Assembly: GCA_010672785.1 (NCBI GenBank)
Contig: JAAHFX010000006.1
Span: 61,573 to 125,572, forward strand
Source: Sphaerospermopsis sp. SIO1G1
Lineage (GTDB): Bacteria; Cyanobacteriota; Cyanobacteriia; Cyanobacteriales; Nostocaceae
DNA length: 64,000 bases
Reading direction: 5' to 3'
The notes beneath the pieces are model-generated. The model was not told the DNA's origin. It saw only the letters and a list, made by a program, of their open reading frames with translations, and searched no databases. Position 1 is the stretch's first letter. Each line of letters begins with the position of its first letter. Of this stretch, positions 1-8,942 are shown in pieces. The position numbers were made by a program, and so were the translations under genes.

Positions 1-11
1 ACAATTTTTTT

Positions 12-503
12 ATGGCTTCTACATTCTCTTTTGATATTGTTAGCGAATTTGATCGTCAAGAATTAGTTAACGCAATTGATCAAGTGGTACGAGATACCAA
101 AAGTCGTTACGATCTCAAAGACACACAAACTGATATTGAATTAGGGGAAACAGCCATCACTATTAACACAGATAGTGATATGACTTTACAAACTGTTCAC
201 GGTATTCTGCGCGAGAAAGCCGCCAAACGCAATTTATCTCAGAAAATCTTTGATTTTGGCAATGTAGAAACCGCTAGTGGTAATCGAGTACGTCAGGAAA
301 TCACCCTCAAAAAAGGTATCAGTCAAGATATTGCCAAAAAAATCTCTAAATTGATCCGGGATGAGTTCAAAAAAGTGCAAGCTTCGATTCAGGGTGATGC
401 AGTAAGAGTGACAGCTAAAGCTAAGGATGATCTACAAGCAGTAATTTTGCGACTGAAGCAAGAAGATTTTCCTGTAGCTCTACAATTCACCAATTATCGT
501 TAA
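12..503 (+). CDS. yajQ: YajQ family nucleotide-binding protein
   Basis: A 163-residue protein matching the YajQ family along its whole length: the N-terminal [17 protein letters not shown], the middle [19 protein letters not shown] and the C-terminal [16 protein letters not shown] are family-typical. Family members fold as two ferredoxin-like domains; in other bacteria they bind cyclic di-GMP or nucleotides and act as regulators, but the role in cyanobacteria is not settled. The ATG lies 11 bases into the window, so the promoter is outside it. The gene ends cleanly and is followed by a short tandem-repeat array. Identification is firm; function is inferred from the family only. Confidence 0.93.
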   Translation: MASTFSFDIVSEFDRQELVNAIDQVVRDTKSRYDLKDTQTDIELGETAITINTDSDMTLQTVHGILREKAAKRNLSQKIFDFGNVETASGNRVRQEITLKKGISQDIAKKISKLIRDEFKKVQASIQGDAVRVTAKAKDDLQAVILRLKQEDFPVALQFTNYR

Positions 504-555
504 AAGCTGGCATTGGAGATGATTAGGGTTTGCGGAAAAAGTCTTGTCGTGACGA

Positions 556-643
556 CAGGTGAACAGTGAACAATGAACAGTGAACAATGAACAGTAAAAA
601 CTGATAACTGAAAACTGATAACTGAAAACTGATAACTGATAAC
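556..643. repeat. STRR array with two 7-base units
   Basis: The first part repeats GAACAGT/GAACAAT and the second AACTGAT/AACTGAA, both with a 7-base period. It ends in a piece of the dispersed 'tttttccgcaaactct' motif (complement of AGGGTTTGCGGAAAAA), which is also present just before the array. Confidence 0.85.
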
Positions 644-693
644 TTTTTCCGCAAACTCTATCATTCAGTCTGAGATTTATAAGAGTTTTTCAT

Positions 694-1158
694 CTACAGA
701 ATTTTATGAGTGTGAGAATGTTGTTTAACGTTATCTTCCTTGCTAACAACTCTAGCTGCATTCAATACCCGTTTCCGTTCCGTGGAATAGTTCAAATCTG
801 TTTTAGTTGTACCAACAGGAATTAATTGTTGTGCTGATTCACGACGTTTATAGGTACGGGCGGCGGAAAATGCCCTTGTGAAGAACTCATCCCCAAACTG
901 TGCTGAATCTGGAAAACCAGTAGGTAATAATAGCTGCTCGCCATGAATTACTGCACCCAAGGTTGTCGCACAGGCTAGTTTATATGATGTGGGAATACCT
1001 TTTAAAATCGCTTCTAAAGCAGCAGAAGGTATAGGTTCGATTACATCTATCTGATGTACTTCTCCATCTTCTTTATAAAAACAGGTAGCTAAACCGATCA
1101 CAATGTAATCGTCAGTTGTTAAGTCTGAAGCGTCTGGAGAAGAGATTGTTGTTGTCAT
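694..1158 (-). CDS. conserved cyanobacterial protein of unknown function
   Basis: 154 residues, ATG start preceded on the minus strand by an AT-rich leader. I do not recognise a named domain. The first two thirds look like a compact alpha/beta fold (DDYIVIGLATCFYKEDGEVHQIDVIEPIPSAA is split here by a mixed acidic loop), followed by a basic region with KRRES and ERKRVLNAARVV and a polar, histidine-rich tail. No signal peptide or membrane segment is visible, so it is probably cytoplasmic. It stands alone between an STRR array and a long AT-rich gap. I believe similar proteins occur widely in cyanobacteria, from memory only. Coding is likely from its length and normal amino-acid composition; function is unknown. 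Confidence 0.7.
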   Translation of the reverse strand: MTTTISSPDASDLTTDDYIVIGLATCFYKEDGEVHQIDVIEPIPSAALEAILKGIPTSYKLACATTLGAVIHGEQLLLPTGFPDSAQFGDEFFTRAFSAARTYKRRESAQQLIPVGTTKTDLNYSTERKRVLNAARVVSKEDNVKQHSHTHKIL

Positions 1159-1606
1159 GGGAATTTTTTCTCAAATTTTATAATTTGGGCTTACTTGTCA
1201 AATCAATAATTTAAGACTGACACAGCAGCTATAAAATAATTAACCGCCAAGAGTGCCAATATACAAGGGTTTGATAGGTATTTTGCGTAATTATTGGTAC
1301 AAAATATTTTAAATTAATAAATTAGCACAATTCTTTACAAGAAGACCCTACACAAGTTTTAAATCAAAAAATAACGATACAGTAGTGGGTATTACTGATT
1401 ATCCACGCATAATCTGACGCTTATTTTTAATCAAACGTGGGAAAAACATTAAAAATTCACAATACACCTGTTGAATAAAAAGATTTTGTGAAGTTGAATT
1501 TTAAAGCTTTCTAGACTTAAAAAAATTACTTAGAATTCCATTAGTTTTAATTCCGTATAAGTTAGAGAAATAGAACGTTTAATATTAATATCCACAAGTG
1601 TATATT
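1159..1606. other. intergenic region, no gene seen
   Basis: AT-rich spacer between two divergent genes, so it should carry promoters for both. I see no open frame with coding character, no repeat and no clear terminator. Confidence 0.5.
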
Positions 1607-2299
1607 ATGCAATCATCTACTTTATTAACCAAGAAAAAGAAACGTACTGTAGATAGAAATAACTTTGTTGGTTTATTATCAAGATCGTATATCCATCCAT
1701 CAACCACTAATAATTTGAAAAGATTGATTGATATATTGGGGTCAATAGTGGGTTTATTTATTACTTTGATTGTTTTAGTTCCCATAGCAGTAGCAACTTT
1801 AATTATTGATCCAGGACCTATATTTTATTCTCAAATTCGCTGTGGTTTAAACGGCAGAAATTTTAGAATTTGGAAATTCCGCTCTATGGTGGTTAATGCA
1901 GATAAAATCAAACATCAAGTTGACAATCAAGCTAAAGGTCATATTTTTAAGTCTACCCATGATCCTCGGATTACATCTTTAGGTAGGTTTTTAAGACGTA
2001 GTAGTTTAGATGAGTTACCTCAATTTTGGAATGTTTTAATGGGAGATATGAGTATAGTTGGTACTCGTCCTCCTACTACTGATGAAGTTGCTAAATATGA
2101 GTCTCATCACTGGGAAAGATTACAAGTGAAACCAGGAATAACCGGAGAATGGCAAACTCATGGACGTTCTACGGTTACAGATTTTGAAACAATTGTGAAG
2201 ATGGATTTAGAGTATCAACGTAAATGGTCTATTGGTTATGATTTGCAGTTGATTTTCAAAACAATTGCAGTAGTTTTAAATCGGAAAGGAGCTTATTAA
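1607..2299 (+). CDS. bacterial sugar transferase (undecaprenyl-phosphate sugar phosphotransferase type)
   Basis: About 230 residues. After a basic N-terminus comes KRLIDILGSIVGLFITLIVLVP, a single membrane segment (split here: KRLIDILGSIVG and LFITLIVLVPIAVA), then the family core: GPIFYSQIRCGLNGRNFRIWKFRSM, with the KFRSM motif, and FLRRSSLDELPQFWNVLMGDMSIVG with the LDELPQ and VGTRPP motifs. These enzymes transfer a sugar-1-phosphate to undecaprenyl phosphate at the inner membrane to start exopolysaccharide or glycan synthesis. The N-terminal multi-pass domain of WbaP-type enzymes is absent, so this is the short PglC-like form. An in-frame GTG lies nine bases upstream; ATG at 1607 is preferred. 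No other polysaccharide genes are adjacent. The gene runs straight into a long STRR array. Confidence 0.9.
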   Translation: MQSSTLLTKKKKRTVDRNNFVGLLSRSYIHPSTTNNLKRLIDILGSIVGLFITLIVLVPIAVATLIIDPGPIFYSQIRCGLNGRNFRIWKFRSMVVNADKIKHQVDNQAKGHIFKSTHDPRITSLGRFLRRSSLDELPQFWNVLMGDMSIVGTRPPTTDEVAKYESHHWERLQVKPGITGEWQTHGRSTVTDFETIVKMDLEYQRKWSIGYDLQLIFKTIAVVLNRKGAY

Positions 2300-2538
2300 T
2301 AGTTATCAGTTATCAGTTATCAGTTATCAGTTATCAGTTATCAGTTATCAGTTATCATTTATCAGTTATCAGTTATCATTTATCAGTTATCAGTTATCAG
2401 TTATCATTTATCATTTATCAGTTATCAGTTATCAGTTATCAGTTATCAGTTATCAGTTATCAGTTATCAGTTATCAGTTATCAGTTATCAGTTATCAGTT
2501 ATCAGTTATTAGTTATTAATTATTAATTATTAGTTATA
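2298..2538. repeat. long STRR array, unit AGTTATC
   Basis: About 34 tandem copies of a 7-base unit, mostly AGTTATC, with occasional ATTTATC variants and decay to AGTTATT/AATTATT at the right end. It starts at the stop codon of the sugar transferase gene. This is one of the longest arrays in the window. Confidence 0.97.
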
Positions 2539-2636
2539 ATTTGAATTTTCTATTGTTCTCCCAGTAGCTCAAATGATGCTGTTTTAAACGTGAAAAAGAT
2601 TTGATATAATACCGTTTATGTGTGCATAATTTATAA

Positions 2637-3419
2637 TTATTCATGAGATTTTAACCACTCATATAAATCATCAATATTCCCAAAATATAACAACACTTAT
2701 CCCAATTCTTCTAATTTTTCTACAGGTATTTTATTAATAGTTTTGATATAGCTATCCGTCAACTTTACATACTTTTTCGGTACTAGATGCAGTAGTAAAT
2801 TAGTAGCTTCTTCCTGCGTTGCTTCTTGATAAACCTTAGTCTGCTTAATATCACTCACTAAAAATATCGCTTCTATCTCCTTTCTACTTAATTGATAAAA
2901 ATTAGACAGCAACACAGTTTCCAATAAATCTATAATACCCTCTCTTTCTGAATCATTGTTAATTTCAGTTTTTGTGCTTTGCATTAAGTTAGGACTTACG
3001 CAGAAGTCACGGAATATTGAACCACTCCAGGCACAGAGAACACAGAGGAATGAGGGTTTGAGGGATGTTTTGCGTAAGTCCTATAAGTTTTGGACTATTC
3101 CCGATGCTTGGTTTTCTTGACTAACAATTAACTCAATTAAACCCATTCCAATTGAACCTGATGATATTTCATCTAAATAAATTTGTTTGATGCGTCCGCT
3201 GTTCACTAATTCCTGTTGGTAATTAGTCAAGTTTTCTACATCCAGACTGCGTTGGGGAAATATGGCTATAGCTTGCCAATCTTGTTTGAGTTTATATTGG
3301 TTAAGGTAGATGTTTATTTCTGTAATTAATTCCCAGTAAAATTCTGGCTTTATACCACCCAAATAAATTTTATTTATATTTCCCAAAATGTTCATTATTT
3401 GGTAAAGTCTGAACATCAT
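2637..3419 (-). pseudogene. DUF2887/Rpn-type PD-(D/E)XK family gene, broken by an inserted repeat element and a nonsense codon
   Basis: Two minus-strand frames are parts of one gene. The 5' part (112 residues, to 3081) has the family core FYWELITEINIYLNQY, DWQAIAIFPQRS and IYLDEISSGSIGMGLIELI. The 3' part (95 residues, 2984 to 2697) has IIDLLETVLLSNFYQLSRKEIEAIF, here split in reading, then KQTKVYQEA and a DUF4351-like end KIPVEKLEELG. Between them lies a 94-base element; its edge supplies the TAG stop. Excising it with one target-duplication copy joins VQNL to MQST in the same frame. After ELG a TAA stop interrupts what continues in frame for 19 more codons (VLLYFGNIDDLYEWLKSHE), the usual family end. 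The family N-terminus (about 70 residues with the nuclease Asp) also appears to be missing. Family members are putative recombination-promoting nucleases; this copy is dead. Confidence 0.85.
2990..3083. mobile_element. MITE-like element, copy A, with target duplication
   Basis: 94 bases bounded by perfect 13-base inverted repeats TAGGACTTACGCA / TGCGTAAGTCCTA. Directly outside are direct repeats TAAGT (2985-2989 and 3084-3088). It carries no gene. The interior (cacggaatattgaacc... cagagaacacagaggaatgag) is shared with copies at 19450, 39842 and 42351. Confidence 0.85.
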
Positions 3420-3465
3420 TACTTACAGAAAAGTATTCACATAGTCTTACCATTAGTGCTATATC

Positions 3466-4209
3466 ATGTTTAACATTCTACAAAATCTCCGTTTTTGGGT
3501 AATTACCAGTTTATTTTGTTTAACTATTACTTGGTCTTTTCCCATCCAAGCTAACATAAACATTGATTCAAAATTAGAACAGCAAGTCTTAGAAATTATC
3601 CGTCAAAATCCCAAGGCAATTATTGAAAGTGTGCAAATATATCAACAGGAAGAAGAAGAAAAAGTTAAAAAACAAAGACAGAGTTTTTTAGATGATTTTA
3701 GGCGTGATCCTCAAAGAATTATTGGTAACTCTCCTACCTCTGGAGCAAAACAGTCGAAAACTGTGTTATTAGAATTTTCTGATTTTGAATGTCCTTACTG
3801 TGGAGAAGCACAAAAAACTCTTGAAAATTTGTTAGAAAAGTATGGTGATAAATTTACCTTAGTTTATAAAAACTTCCCTCTTTACCAAATTCATCCCCAA
3901 GCATTACCCGCAGCTAAAGCAGCTTATGCAGCACAAAAACAAGGGAAATTTTGGGAATATCATGATGCTTTATTTACTAATCAGAAAAAACTGAGTGAAG
4001 GGTTATATTTAGAGGTTGCTGAAAATCTGGATTTAGACTTAGAACAATTTCAACGCGATCGCAATTTAGCAGATGCAGCTATTCAAAAAGACCTAGAATT
4101 GGCTAACAAAATCGGTCTTTCTGGAACACCGTCTTTCATTATCAGTGGTGAAAATATTATTGGCCCAGTAAACTTATCCGAAATTGAGAATATCCTAGCT
4201 GTAGAATAA
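3466..4209 (+). CDS. DsbA family thiol oxidoreductase, exported
   Basis: 247 residues. A signal peptide covers residues 1 to about 29 (hydrophobic WVITSLFCLTITWSF, then PIQA), followed by a helical, highly charged stretch (YQQEEEEKVKKQRQ) and a thioredoxin fold with the CPYC active site at residues 109-112 inside LEFSDFECPYCGEAQ. YKNFPLYQIHPQALPAA and the late SGTPSFII cis-proline loop are typical of the DsbA/DsbG-like family with an N-terminal helical region. The protein should form or isomerise disulfides in the periplasm or thylakoid lumen. It is divergent from the DUF2887 pseudogene, leaving a 46-base gap, and is followed by a possible hairpin terminator and a secreted CAP protein. The partner reductase or oxidase is not in the window. 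Confidence 0.9.
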   Translation: MFNILQNLRFWVITSLFCLTITWSFPIQANINIDSKLEQQVLEIIRQNPKAIIESVQIYQQEEEEKVKKQRQSFLDDFRRDPQRIIGNSPTSGAKQSKTVLLEFSDFECPYCGEAQKTLENLLEKYGDKFTLVYKNFPLYQIHPQALPAAKAAYAAQKQGKFWEYHDALFTNQKKLSEGLYLEVAENLDLDLEQFQRDRNLADAAIQKDLELANKIGLSGTPSFIISGENIIGPVNLSEIENILAVE

Positions 4210-4222
4210 TAGAGAAGAATGA

Positions 4223-4267
4223 TATCCCCGATTTATATATATAATCTCATATAATCAGTCGGGGATT
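4223..4267 (+). terminator. possible terminator hairpin after the DsbA-like gene
   Basis: ATCCCCGA at 4223-4230 is complementary to TCGGGGAT at 4259-4266, with an AT-rich loop of 28 bases. No strong T-run follows, so this could also be an mRNA-stabilising hairpin. Confidence 0.4.
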
Positions 4268-4308
4268 TAAGTCTAAAGTGTTATCCTACCCAATTTTGCC
4301 ACTATATT

Positions 4309-5013
4309 ATGAGTAAATTTAGATTTTGGCTATTATTACCTGTAACCTTTATAGGTGGAATTTATCATCAAATCCAGCAAAATCAACAAGTGATAGAACC
4401 AACAACTATAGAAATATCAGAAACTGATAATTCCCAGTTATTAGCAAAAGTAAGTTATCTCTCACCTTTGGAACAAAGAGTAATTGATGAAACCAACAAA
4501 GTGAGAACAAATCCTCAATCATACATACCCATTTTAGAAAATTATCGTCGTCGTTTTCAAGGTAATAAAGTCAAATTATCTGAAAGAAAATACTTAGTGA
4601 CACAGGAGGGAGTAAAAGCAGTTGATGAGGCGATCGCTTATCTCAAAAAAGTTCGTCCTGTAGGTGCATTAACAACTTCTAAAGGAATGTCTTTAGGTGC
4701 AAGAGATCATGTAAAAGATCAAAGTGATAAAGGTGCTTTAGGTCATATTGGTAGTGATGCTAGTACCCCTTTTATTCGCATTAACCGTTATGGTAAATGG
4801 CAAAAAACCGCAGCAGAAAATATTAGTTATGGTTCTCATACTGCACAAGATATTATTATGCAATTAATTATTGATGATGGTGTACCATCAAGAGGACATA
4901 GAACCAACATTTTTAACCCAGATTTCAAAGTAGCAGGAGTCGCTTTTGGTGTTCATAAAAACTATCGTCAAATGTGCGTGATTACCTACGCTGGAGGTTA
5001 TATAGATAATTAA
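4309..5013 (+). CDS. CAP (SCP/PR-1) domain protein, exported
   Basis: 234 residues. The N-terminus has a short hydrophobic segment ([14 protein letters not shown]) acting as signal or anchor, then a polar linker. From about residue 58 the CAP domain starts: [16 protein letters not shown], with [30 protein letters not shown] and [20 protein letters not shown] carrying the His/Glu/Glu/His set expected in the CAP cavity. Bacterial CAP proteins are secreted and mostly of unknown activity. It is only distantly similar to the second CAP protein near 62.9 kb, so the two do not look like a recent duplication. Probably its own transcription unit. Confidence 0.87.
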   Translation: MSKFRFWLLLPVTFIGGIYHQIQQNQQVIEPTTIEISETDNSQLLAKVSYLSPLEQRVIDETNKVRTNPQSYIPILENYRRRFQGNKVKLSERKYLVTQEGVKAVDEAIAYLKKVRPVGALTTSKGMSLGARDHVKDQSDKGALGHIGSDASTPFIRINRYGKWQKTAAENISYGSHTAQDIIMQLIIDDGVPSRGHRTNIFNPDFKVAGVAFGVHKNYRQMCVITYAGGYIDN

Positions 5014-5193
5014 AGAAAACCGCTAAATACCAATTATAATATATCTGTTAATATCTCTGATTTCTGTTATTTAGGGTTTGCTGAAAAATTGATCTGTGGA
5101 GACTAGGGAACAGGGAACAGGGAAGAAGAATTTACGTATATACTGATTTCTGTTCAAAAGTCAAATAGTATTCCTATATATAATGTAGTTATT

Positions 5194-5284
5194 AGGACTT
5201 ATGTATTTTAACGAAAAGTTAGGGTTGGAGATTGCTTCCTTACGTCGCAATGACAGTATTTGAAGTAGGTTTTGCGTAAGTCCT
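5194..5284. mobile_element. MITE-like element, copy B
   Basis: Left end AGGACTTATGTA (two changes), right end TGCGTAAGTCCT. The interior (ggagattgcttccttacgtcgcaatgaca) matches copies at 20867 and 23030. It lies in the 305-base spacer 5014-5318, which also holds an AGGGTTTGCTGAAAAA motif near 5072 and a short GAACAGG repeat near 5107. Confidence 0.75.
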
Positions 5285-5318
5285 GAAATCTCCACTACCC
5301 ATCAGCAAATTGGGAATT

Positions 5319-6143
5319 ATGAATCATCAACTTCTTCACGTTCACATTCAAGGGAGAGGATTTCCTATACTCGCTTTACATGGACATCCCGGTAGTGGAA
5401 ACAGTCTTTCTGTGTTTACAAATCATTTATCTAAACGGTTTCAAACTTTCGCCCCAGATTTGCGTGGATACGGACAAAGTCGCTGTCTTCAAGATTTTGC
5501 CATGCACGACCATTTAGATGATTTAGAGGCTCTCCTAGACCGATTTCAGATAGAAAAATGTTTAATTTTAGGATGGTCACTAGGTGGTATTTTGGCAATG
5601 GAATTAGCCTTACGTTTACCTACACGAGTTACAGGATTAATTTTAGTTGCTACTTCTGCTAAACCCTGGGGTAATCATCCTTCTATCTCTTGGCAAGATA
5701 ACTTTTATACTGGTGTAGCGGGCATATTAAATTATCTTAAACCTAGTTGGTCTTGGAATATTGAAACTTTTGGCAAGCGATCGCTATTTCGATATCTAAT
5801 TCAACAACACACATCTACAGCTTACAATTACATTGCCAAGGAAGCTGTACCAGCTTATTTACAAACTTCCAAATACGCTACTAATGCTCTTCATAGTGCG
5901 ATTAAATCTGGATATAACCGATTACTGGATATAGAAAAAATACAATGTCCCAGTTTGGTACTCGCTGGGGCTGAAGATTGCCACATCACTGCTGCATCCA
6001 GTTTAGAAACAGCAAAACACCTACAAAACTCTCAGTGGCAATGCTACCCAAACACATCACATCTTTTTCCTTGGGAAATACCCCAACAGATGTTAAAGGA
6101 CATTGATACCTGGTTAACGGCAAATTTAGAAGAAATTTCCTAG
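5319..6143 (+). CDS. alpha/beta hydrolase
   Basis: 274 residues from the ATG; a TTG nine bases upstream is also in frame. The fold is shown by the oxyanion region ILALHGHPGSGNS, the LRGYGQS strand-turn, the nucleophile elbow GWSLGGILAMELALRLP (Ser about residue 92), an acidic residue in LVLAGAEDCH and the catalytic His in PNTSHLFPWE. The cap between the elbow and Asp contains several Trp/Tyr residues (LKPSWSWNIETF). No signal peptide, so cytoplasmic. It resembles BioH/MhpC-like esterases, but substrate cannot be assigned; no biotin or aromatic-degradation genes are nearby. It starts 35 bases after MITE copy B, which may therefore lie in its promoter. Confidence 0.88.
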   Translation: MNHQLLHVHIQGRGFPILALHGHPGSGNSLSVFTNHLSKRFQTFAPDLRGYGQSRCLQDFAMHDHLDDLEALLDRFQIEKCLILGWSLGGILAMELALRLPTRVTGLILVATSAKPWGNHPSISWQDNFYTGVAGILNYLKPSWSWNIETFGKRSLFRYLIQQHTSTAYNYIAKEAVPAYLQTSKYATNALHSAIKSGYNRLLDIEKIQCPSLVLAGAEDCHITAASSLETAKHLQNSQWQCYPNTSHLFPWEIPQQMLKDIDTWLTANLEEIS

Positions 6144-6243
6144 GAAGGTGATTGGTGACTGGTGACTGGTGATTCTCAAAAATCTTGCATTTGCTGGAAT
6201 GTGGTGTAACTCATAATACCAAAAATCGCTATATCAATTTACC

Positions 6244-6356
6244 AGTTATCACTTATCGCTGCTAACTGCTAACTGCTAACTGCTAACTGCTAACTGCTAA
6301 CTGCTAACTGCTAACTGCTAACTGCTAACTGCTAACTGCTAACTGCTAACTGTTCA
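6244..6356. repeat. STRR array, unit CTGCTAA
   Basis: About 15 near-perfect copies of CTGCTAA with edges reading AGTTATC/ACTTATC and TGTTCAC. A separate short array of GACTGGT/GATTGGT sits at 6148-6175, just after the hydrolase stop. Confidence 0.95.
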
Positions 6357-6375
6357 CCAATTACCAACCATAATC

Positions 6376-6417
6376 TATCGTTCCCAAAATTAACCAAGAG
6401 TTAACTCAGGAACGATA
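6376..6417 (-). terminator. hairpin downstream of the DUF1816 gene
   Basis: TATCGTTCC at 6376-6384 pairs with GGAACGATA at 6409-6417, and inside it TTAAC at 6390 pairs with GTTAA at 6400. It lies 26 bases past the stop of the minus-strand DUF1816 gene. There is no clear T-run, so termination is an inference from position. Confidence 0.5.
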
Positions 6418-6442
6418 ACAAATGACAGCCTCTAAAAGTTGA

Positions 6443-6745
6443 TTAAATTTGACCGCTAAAGACAGGCTTTACTTTGCGATCAATCCTTTCCCCCAAGTCT
6501 TCTGCAATTGTTAAAACATAGGGCTTACAACGCTTGACATTGACTACAATACCTTGCGCTCCTTCGGCTTCTAAATCTTCAACGTAACCAATGCTTGCCG
6601 AGTTAGCATCTACTGAGCTGATAAATGGCCCAAAGTAATATGTACAACTTGGATTTTGAGTAATAATTTCTACCCACCAAGCCAAGCCTAAGCCTTCGCA
6701 TAGACTCGTTAGTCCTTCTTTAACAGTATGCAAAATAGTATTCAT
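6443..6745 (-). CDS. DUF1816 domain protein
   Basis: 100 residues from MNTILH; an in-frame ATG lies four codons upstream. The core GLAWWVEIITQNPSCTYYFGPF, followed by GYVEDLEAEGAQGI and VKRCKPYVLTI, is the DUF1816 signature found almost only in cyanobacteria. The domain is distantly related to the CpcD-like linker fold of phycobilisomes, but a phycobilisome role for this small protein is not established. It is cytoplasmic and monocistronic, ending at a strong hairpin. The start at 6745 keeps the family N-terminus; both starts are close and cannot be separated by sequence alone. Confidence 0.85.
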   Translation of the reverse strand: MNTILHTVKEGLTSLCEGLGLAWWVEIITQNPSCTYYFGPFISSVDANSASIGYVEDLEAEGAQGIVVNVKRCKPYVLTIAEDLGERIDRKVKPVFSGQI

Positions 6746-6833
6746 GGGGTTAATCAATTTATAAACGTTTTCTGGTTGGTCAAGAATTCTGCAAAATAGA
6801 TTCTACTTTACATTTCTTTATACTCTTTTAGGT

Positions 6834-7802
6834 TTATTTTTTGAGGGAAAATGTTTGTAACTTATCAAGATAATGAGTATTTAGCAACCTTTGACGATAA
6901 ATTTCATATAAAGCCATTCCAGATGCGACGGAAGCGTTGAGGCTAGGAGTCTTACCCTGTAAGGGAATAGACACCAACACATCACATGATCTTTGTGTCA
7001 GCATACTCAGACCTTCTCCTTCAGCACCAATGACTAAAACAATCGGACCACTGAACTTAACGGTATGTATAGGTTCACTACCTGTAGAAGCTGTTCCATA
7101 AATCCAAAAACCAGCTTCTTTTAGTTGTTCCAAGGCACGACTCAGGTTAACCACTCTAGACACAGAGAAATTTTCTAAAGCACCTGCGGACACCTTGACA
7201 ACAGTAGAAGTGATACCTGCGGCCCTTCTTTGGGGTATTACCAATCCTTGAGCGCCTATTGCTTCAGCAGTACGAATAATTGCTCCCAAATTGTGAGGAT
7301 CTGTGATCCCATCAGCAACAACAATTACAGGATCATTAACAGTTTTTGCCTGTAAAATTAAATCTTCTATTTCCAAATAAGCATAAGGAGCAACTTGAGC
7401 AGCAATACCCTGGTGATTTGCTCCTTCTGTAATTTGATCTAAACGCTTTGGTTCAACTTCATCTATAACTGTGCCGTTATCCTTAGCTTGTAAAATCAAA
7501 TGGTGAAAGCGAGGATCATAACGTAGACGGGAAGTAATCCAAATCCTGTTGAGATTCCTTTGACTTTCTAGCGCGGTTAAGACAGGATGACGACCATAAA
7601 TCAAATCATTATCTTCTGGAGGTTTATTTTCTGGGAATATGGGGGCAGAATGCTGAGAAGAACGAGGTTGGCGAGAAATGGGTTTAACTTCTGCTTTACT
7701 ATGATGACGAATGGGGTGAACCACTCGCTTACCCTTAATTTTTAGAGGTTTTCCACGCTTGGCTTTGTTGGTGTGATTGATTTTCTTAGGTTGGTTAGTC
7801 AT
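6834..7802 (-). CDS. rlmB: 23S rRNA 2'-O-ribose methyltransferase of the RlmB/TrmH (SPOUT) family
   Basis: 322 residues. A basic, disordered N-terminus of about 65 residues (many K/R/H/P) precedes a substrate-binding domain starting [15 protein letters not shown]. The SPOUT domain then shows the three knot motifs: [32 protein letters not shown] and [20 protein letters not shown]. RlmB methylates G2251 in the 23S P-loop using S-adenosylmethionine. It follows the Mini-III RNase gene by 96 bases on the same strand; the same pairing is known in Firmicutes, and both act on 23S rRNA maturation, so an operon is likely. The basic extension is longer than in E. coli and is usual for cyanobacteria. Confidence 0.92.
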   Translation of the reverse strand: MTNQPKKINHTNKAKRGKPLKIKGKRVVHPIRHHSKAEVKPISRQPRSSQHSAPIFPENKPPEDNDLIYGRHPVLTALESQRNLNRIWITSRLRYDPRFHHLILQAKDNGTVIDEVEPKRLDQITEGANHQGIAAQVAPYAYLEIEDLILQAKTVNDPVIVVADGITDPHNLGAIIRTAEAIGAQGLVIPQRRAAGITSTVVKVSAGALENFSVSRVVNLSRALEQLKEAGFWIYGTASTGSEPIHTVKFSGPIVLVIGAEGEGLSMLTQRSCDVLVSIPLQGKTPSLNASVASGMALYEIYRQRLLNTHYLDKLQTFSLKK

Positions 7803-7898
7803 GGGATTATTAATGTAATCAAATAGATGAGCATAGCAATTACCTCAATTTAATGAACCGTTAAACATGACTTTTCCATCAGGAAACAGAGCTACTCA

Positions 7899-8378
7899 CT
7901 ATTTCTCTAGATGGAGTTTTTGCAATAGTTCTTGTAAACGGGGATAATCGGTGAGGTATAAATAGCCAACTAAGGTTTCCAAACCTGTAGCTTGTTGATA
8001 AATTTCGGGATTAAGTCGTTTAGGGCGGCCTGTAGCAGCATTACGGCCGCGACGGATCATGTCTAACTCATAACTCCTTAAATGAGGAGTTAGCGATCGC
8101 AAATGTAGGGCTTGTGTTTCTGCTCTGACCTGAGCTACTACCAAACGATGGTATATTTCTGGGCGTTGTTTTGGCCACAAGAAGAACATTCTAACATACA
8201 GTTCGTAAATTGCATCTCCTAAATAAGCTAAGGCAGAAGGTGATATTTCTTTTACTTGTGCCTCGGACAAATATAGGGGTGCTTGATTTAAGTTGACCAA
8301 AAATTCAGGAATGTCTGATGAATTCTGAATAGCAGTTTCATCTTCGACATTTTTTGCTTCTTCCTCCTTGGGGTTCAC
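7899..8378 (-). CDS. mrnC: Mini-ribonuclease III
   Basis: 159 residues with one RNase III catalytic domain and no dsRNA-binding domain. SPSALAYLGDAIYELYVR carries the conserved Asp/Glu of the RNase III signature, RRGRNAATGRPKRL the basic RNA-contact loop and TGLETLVGYLYLTDYPRLQELL the C-terminal half of the site. Mini-III trims 23S rRNA ends. The N-terminal 28 residues are acidic and lack similarity to the core. It is the first gene of a likely two-gene operon with rlmB. The start codon is the only ATG before the core in this frame. Confidence 0.92.
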   Translation of the reverse strand: MNPKEEEAKNVEDETAIQNSSDIPEFLVNLNQAPLYLSEAQVKEISPSALAYLGDAIYELYVRMFFLWPKQRPEIYHRLVVAQVRAETQALHLRSLTPHLRSYELDMIRRGRNAATGRPKRLNPEIYQQATGLETLVGYLYLTDYPRLQELLQKLHLEK

Positions 8379-8942
8379 CAGTTTATCATTCCTTAACCTA
8401 CTATTAATATTTAGGAAGATTATTTTTACTGCTGTTTATTTTTTTGTGCGGTTTTAGATCATAACATATCTAGTACATCTAATACTAATAAATATCACTT
8501 ATAAGTAGTCCTTGCAAAACAAATCTCATGTTTAGGAGAGGGAACAGGGAACAGGGAACAGGGAACAGGGAATAGGAACTTCCAAATACAAAAATATTCA
8601 ATTGTTTTGACAGCAGGGTGCAGGGTGCAGGGTGCAGGGTGCAGGGAGAGAACTAAAAAACTACTTTTCAATCTCTCGAAGTTGAAAACCTTGCACTTTT
8701 AGTTCCCTAGTTTCCACAGATCACTTTTTGCGGCCAACCCTAATTACTGATTAAATTAAGATTCCCAGTCACTAATCACCAGTCACCAATCACCAATTAC
8801 CAGTCACTTTTTCAGCAAACCCTAAATATGGTCATGAGAAAGATGAGGGAGGATGAAGAAGTAATATAATACTTTTCCCTCATCTTCCCTGTTTTCATAA
8901 TGATAAACAGTCCCATTGATTTTTTTGCTCAATCAATCAAGA
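8379..8942. repeat. intergenic block of composite dispersed repeats
   Basis: No gene seen. From about 8503 it holds pieces of two dispersed families with STRRs embedded: 'ccttgcaaaacaaatctcat', GAACAGG x4 (8540-8572), GCAGGGT x5 (8612-8645), the block 'aactacttttcaatctctcg / cttgcactttt' (8655-8703), then ATCACCA-type repeats (8772-8812) and the AGGGTTTGCTGAAAAA complement at about 8811-8826. The last 60 bases are the 3' flank of the STAS gene. Confidence 0.75.

Noticed and set aside
2298..2538. Possible CRISPR array from the regular repeats
   Set aside because: The period is 7 bases with no spacers; it is an STRR. No cas genes occur in the window.
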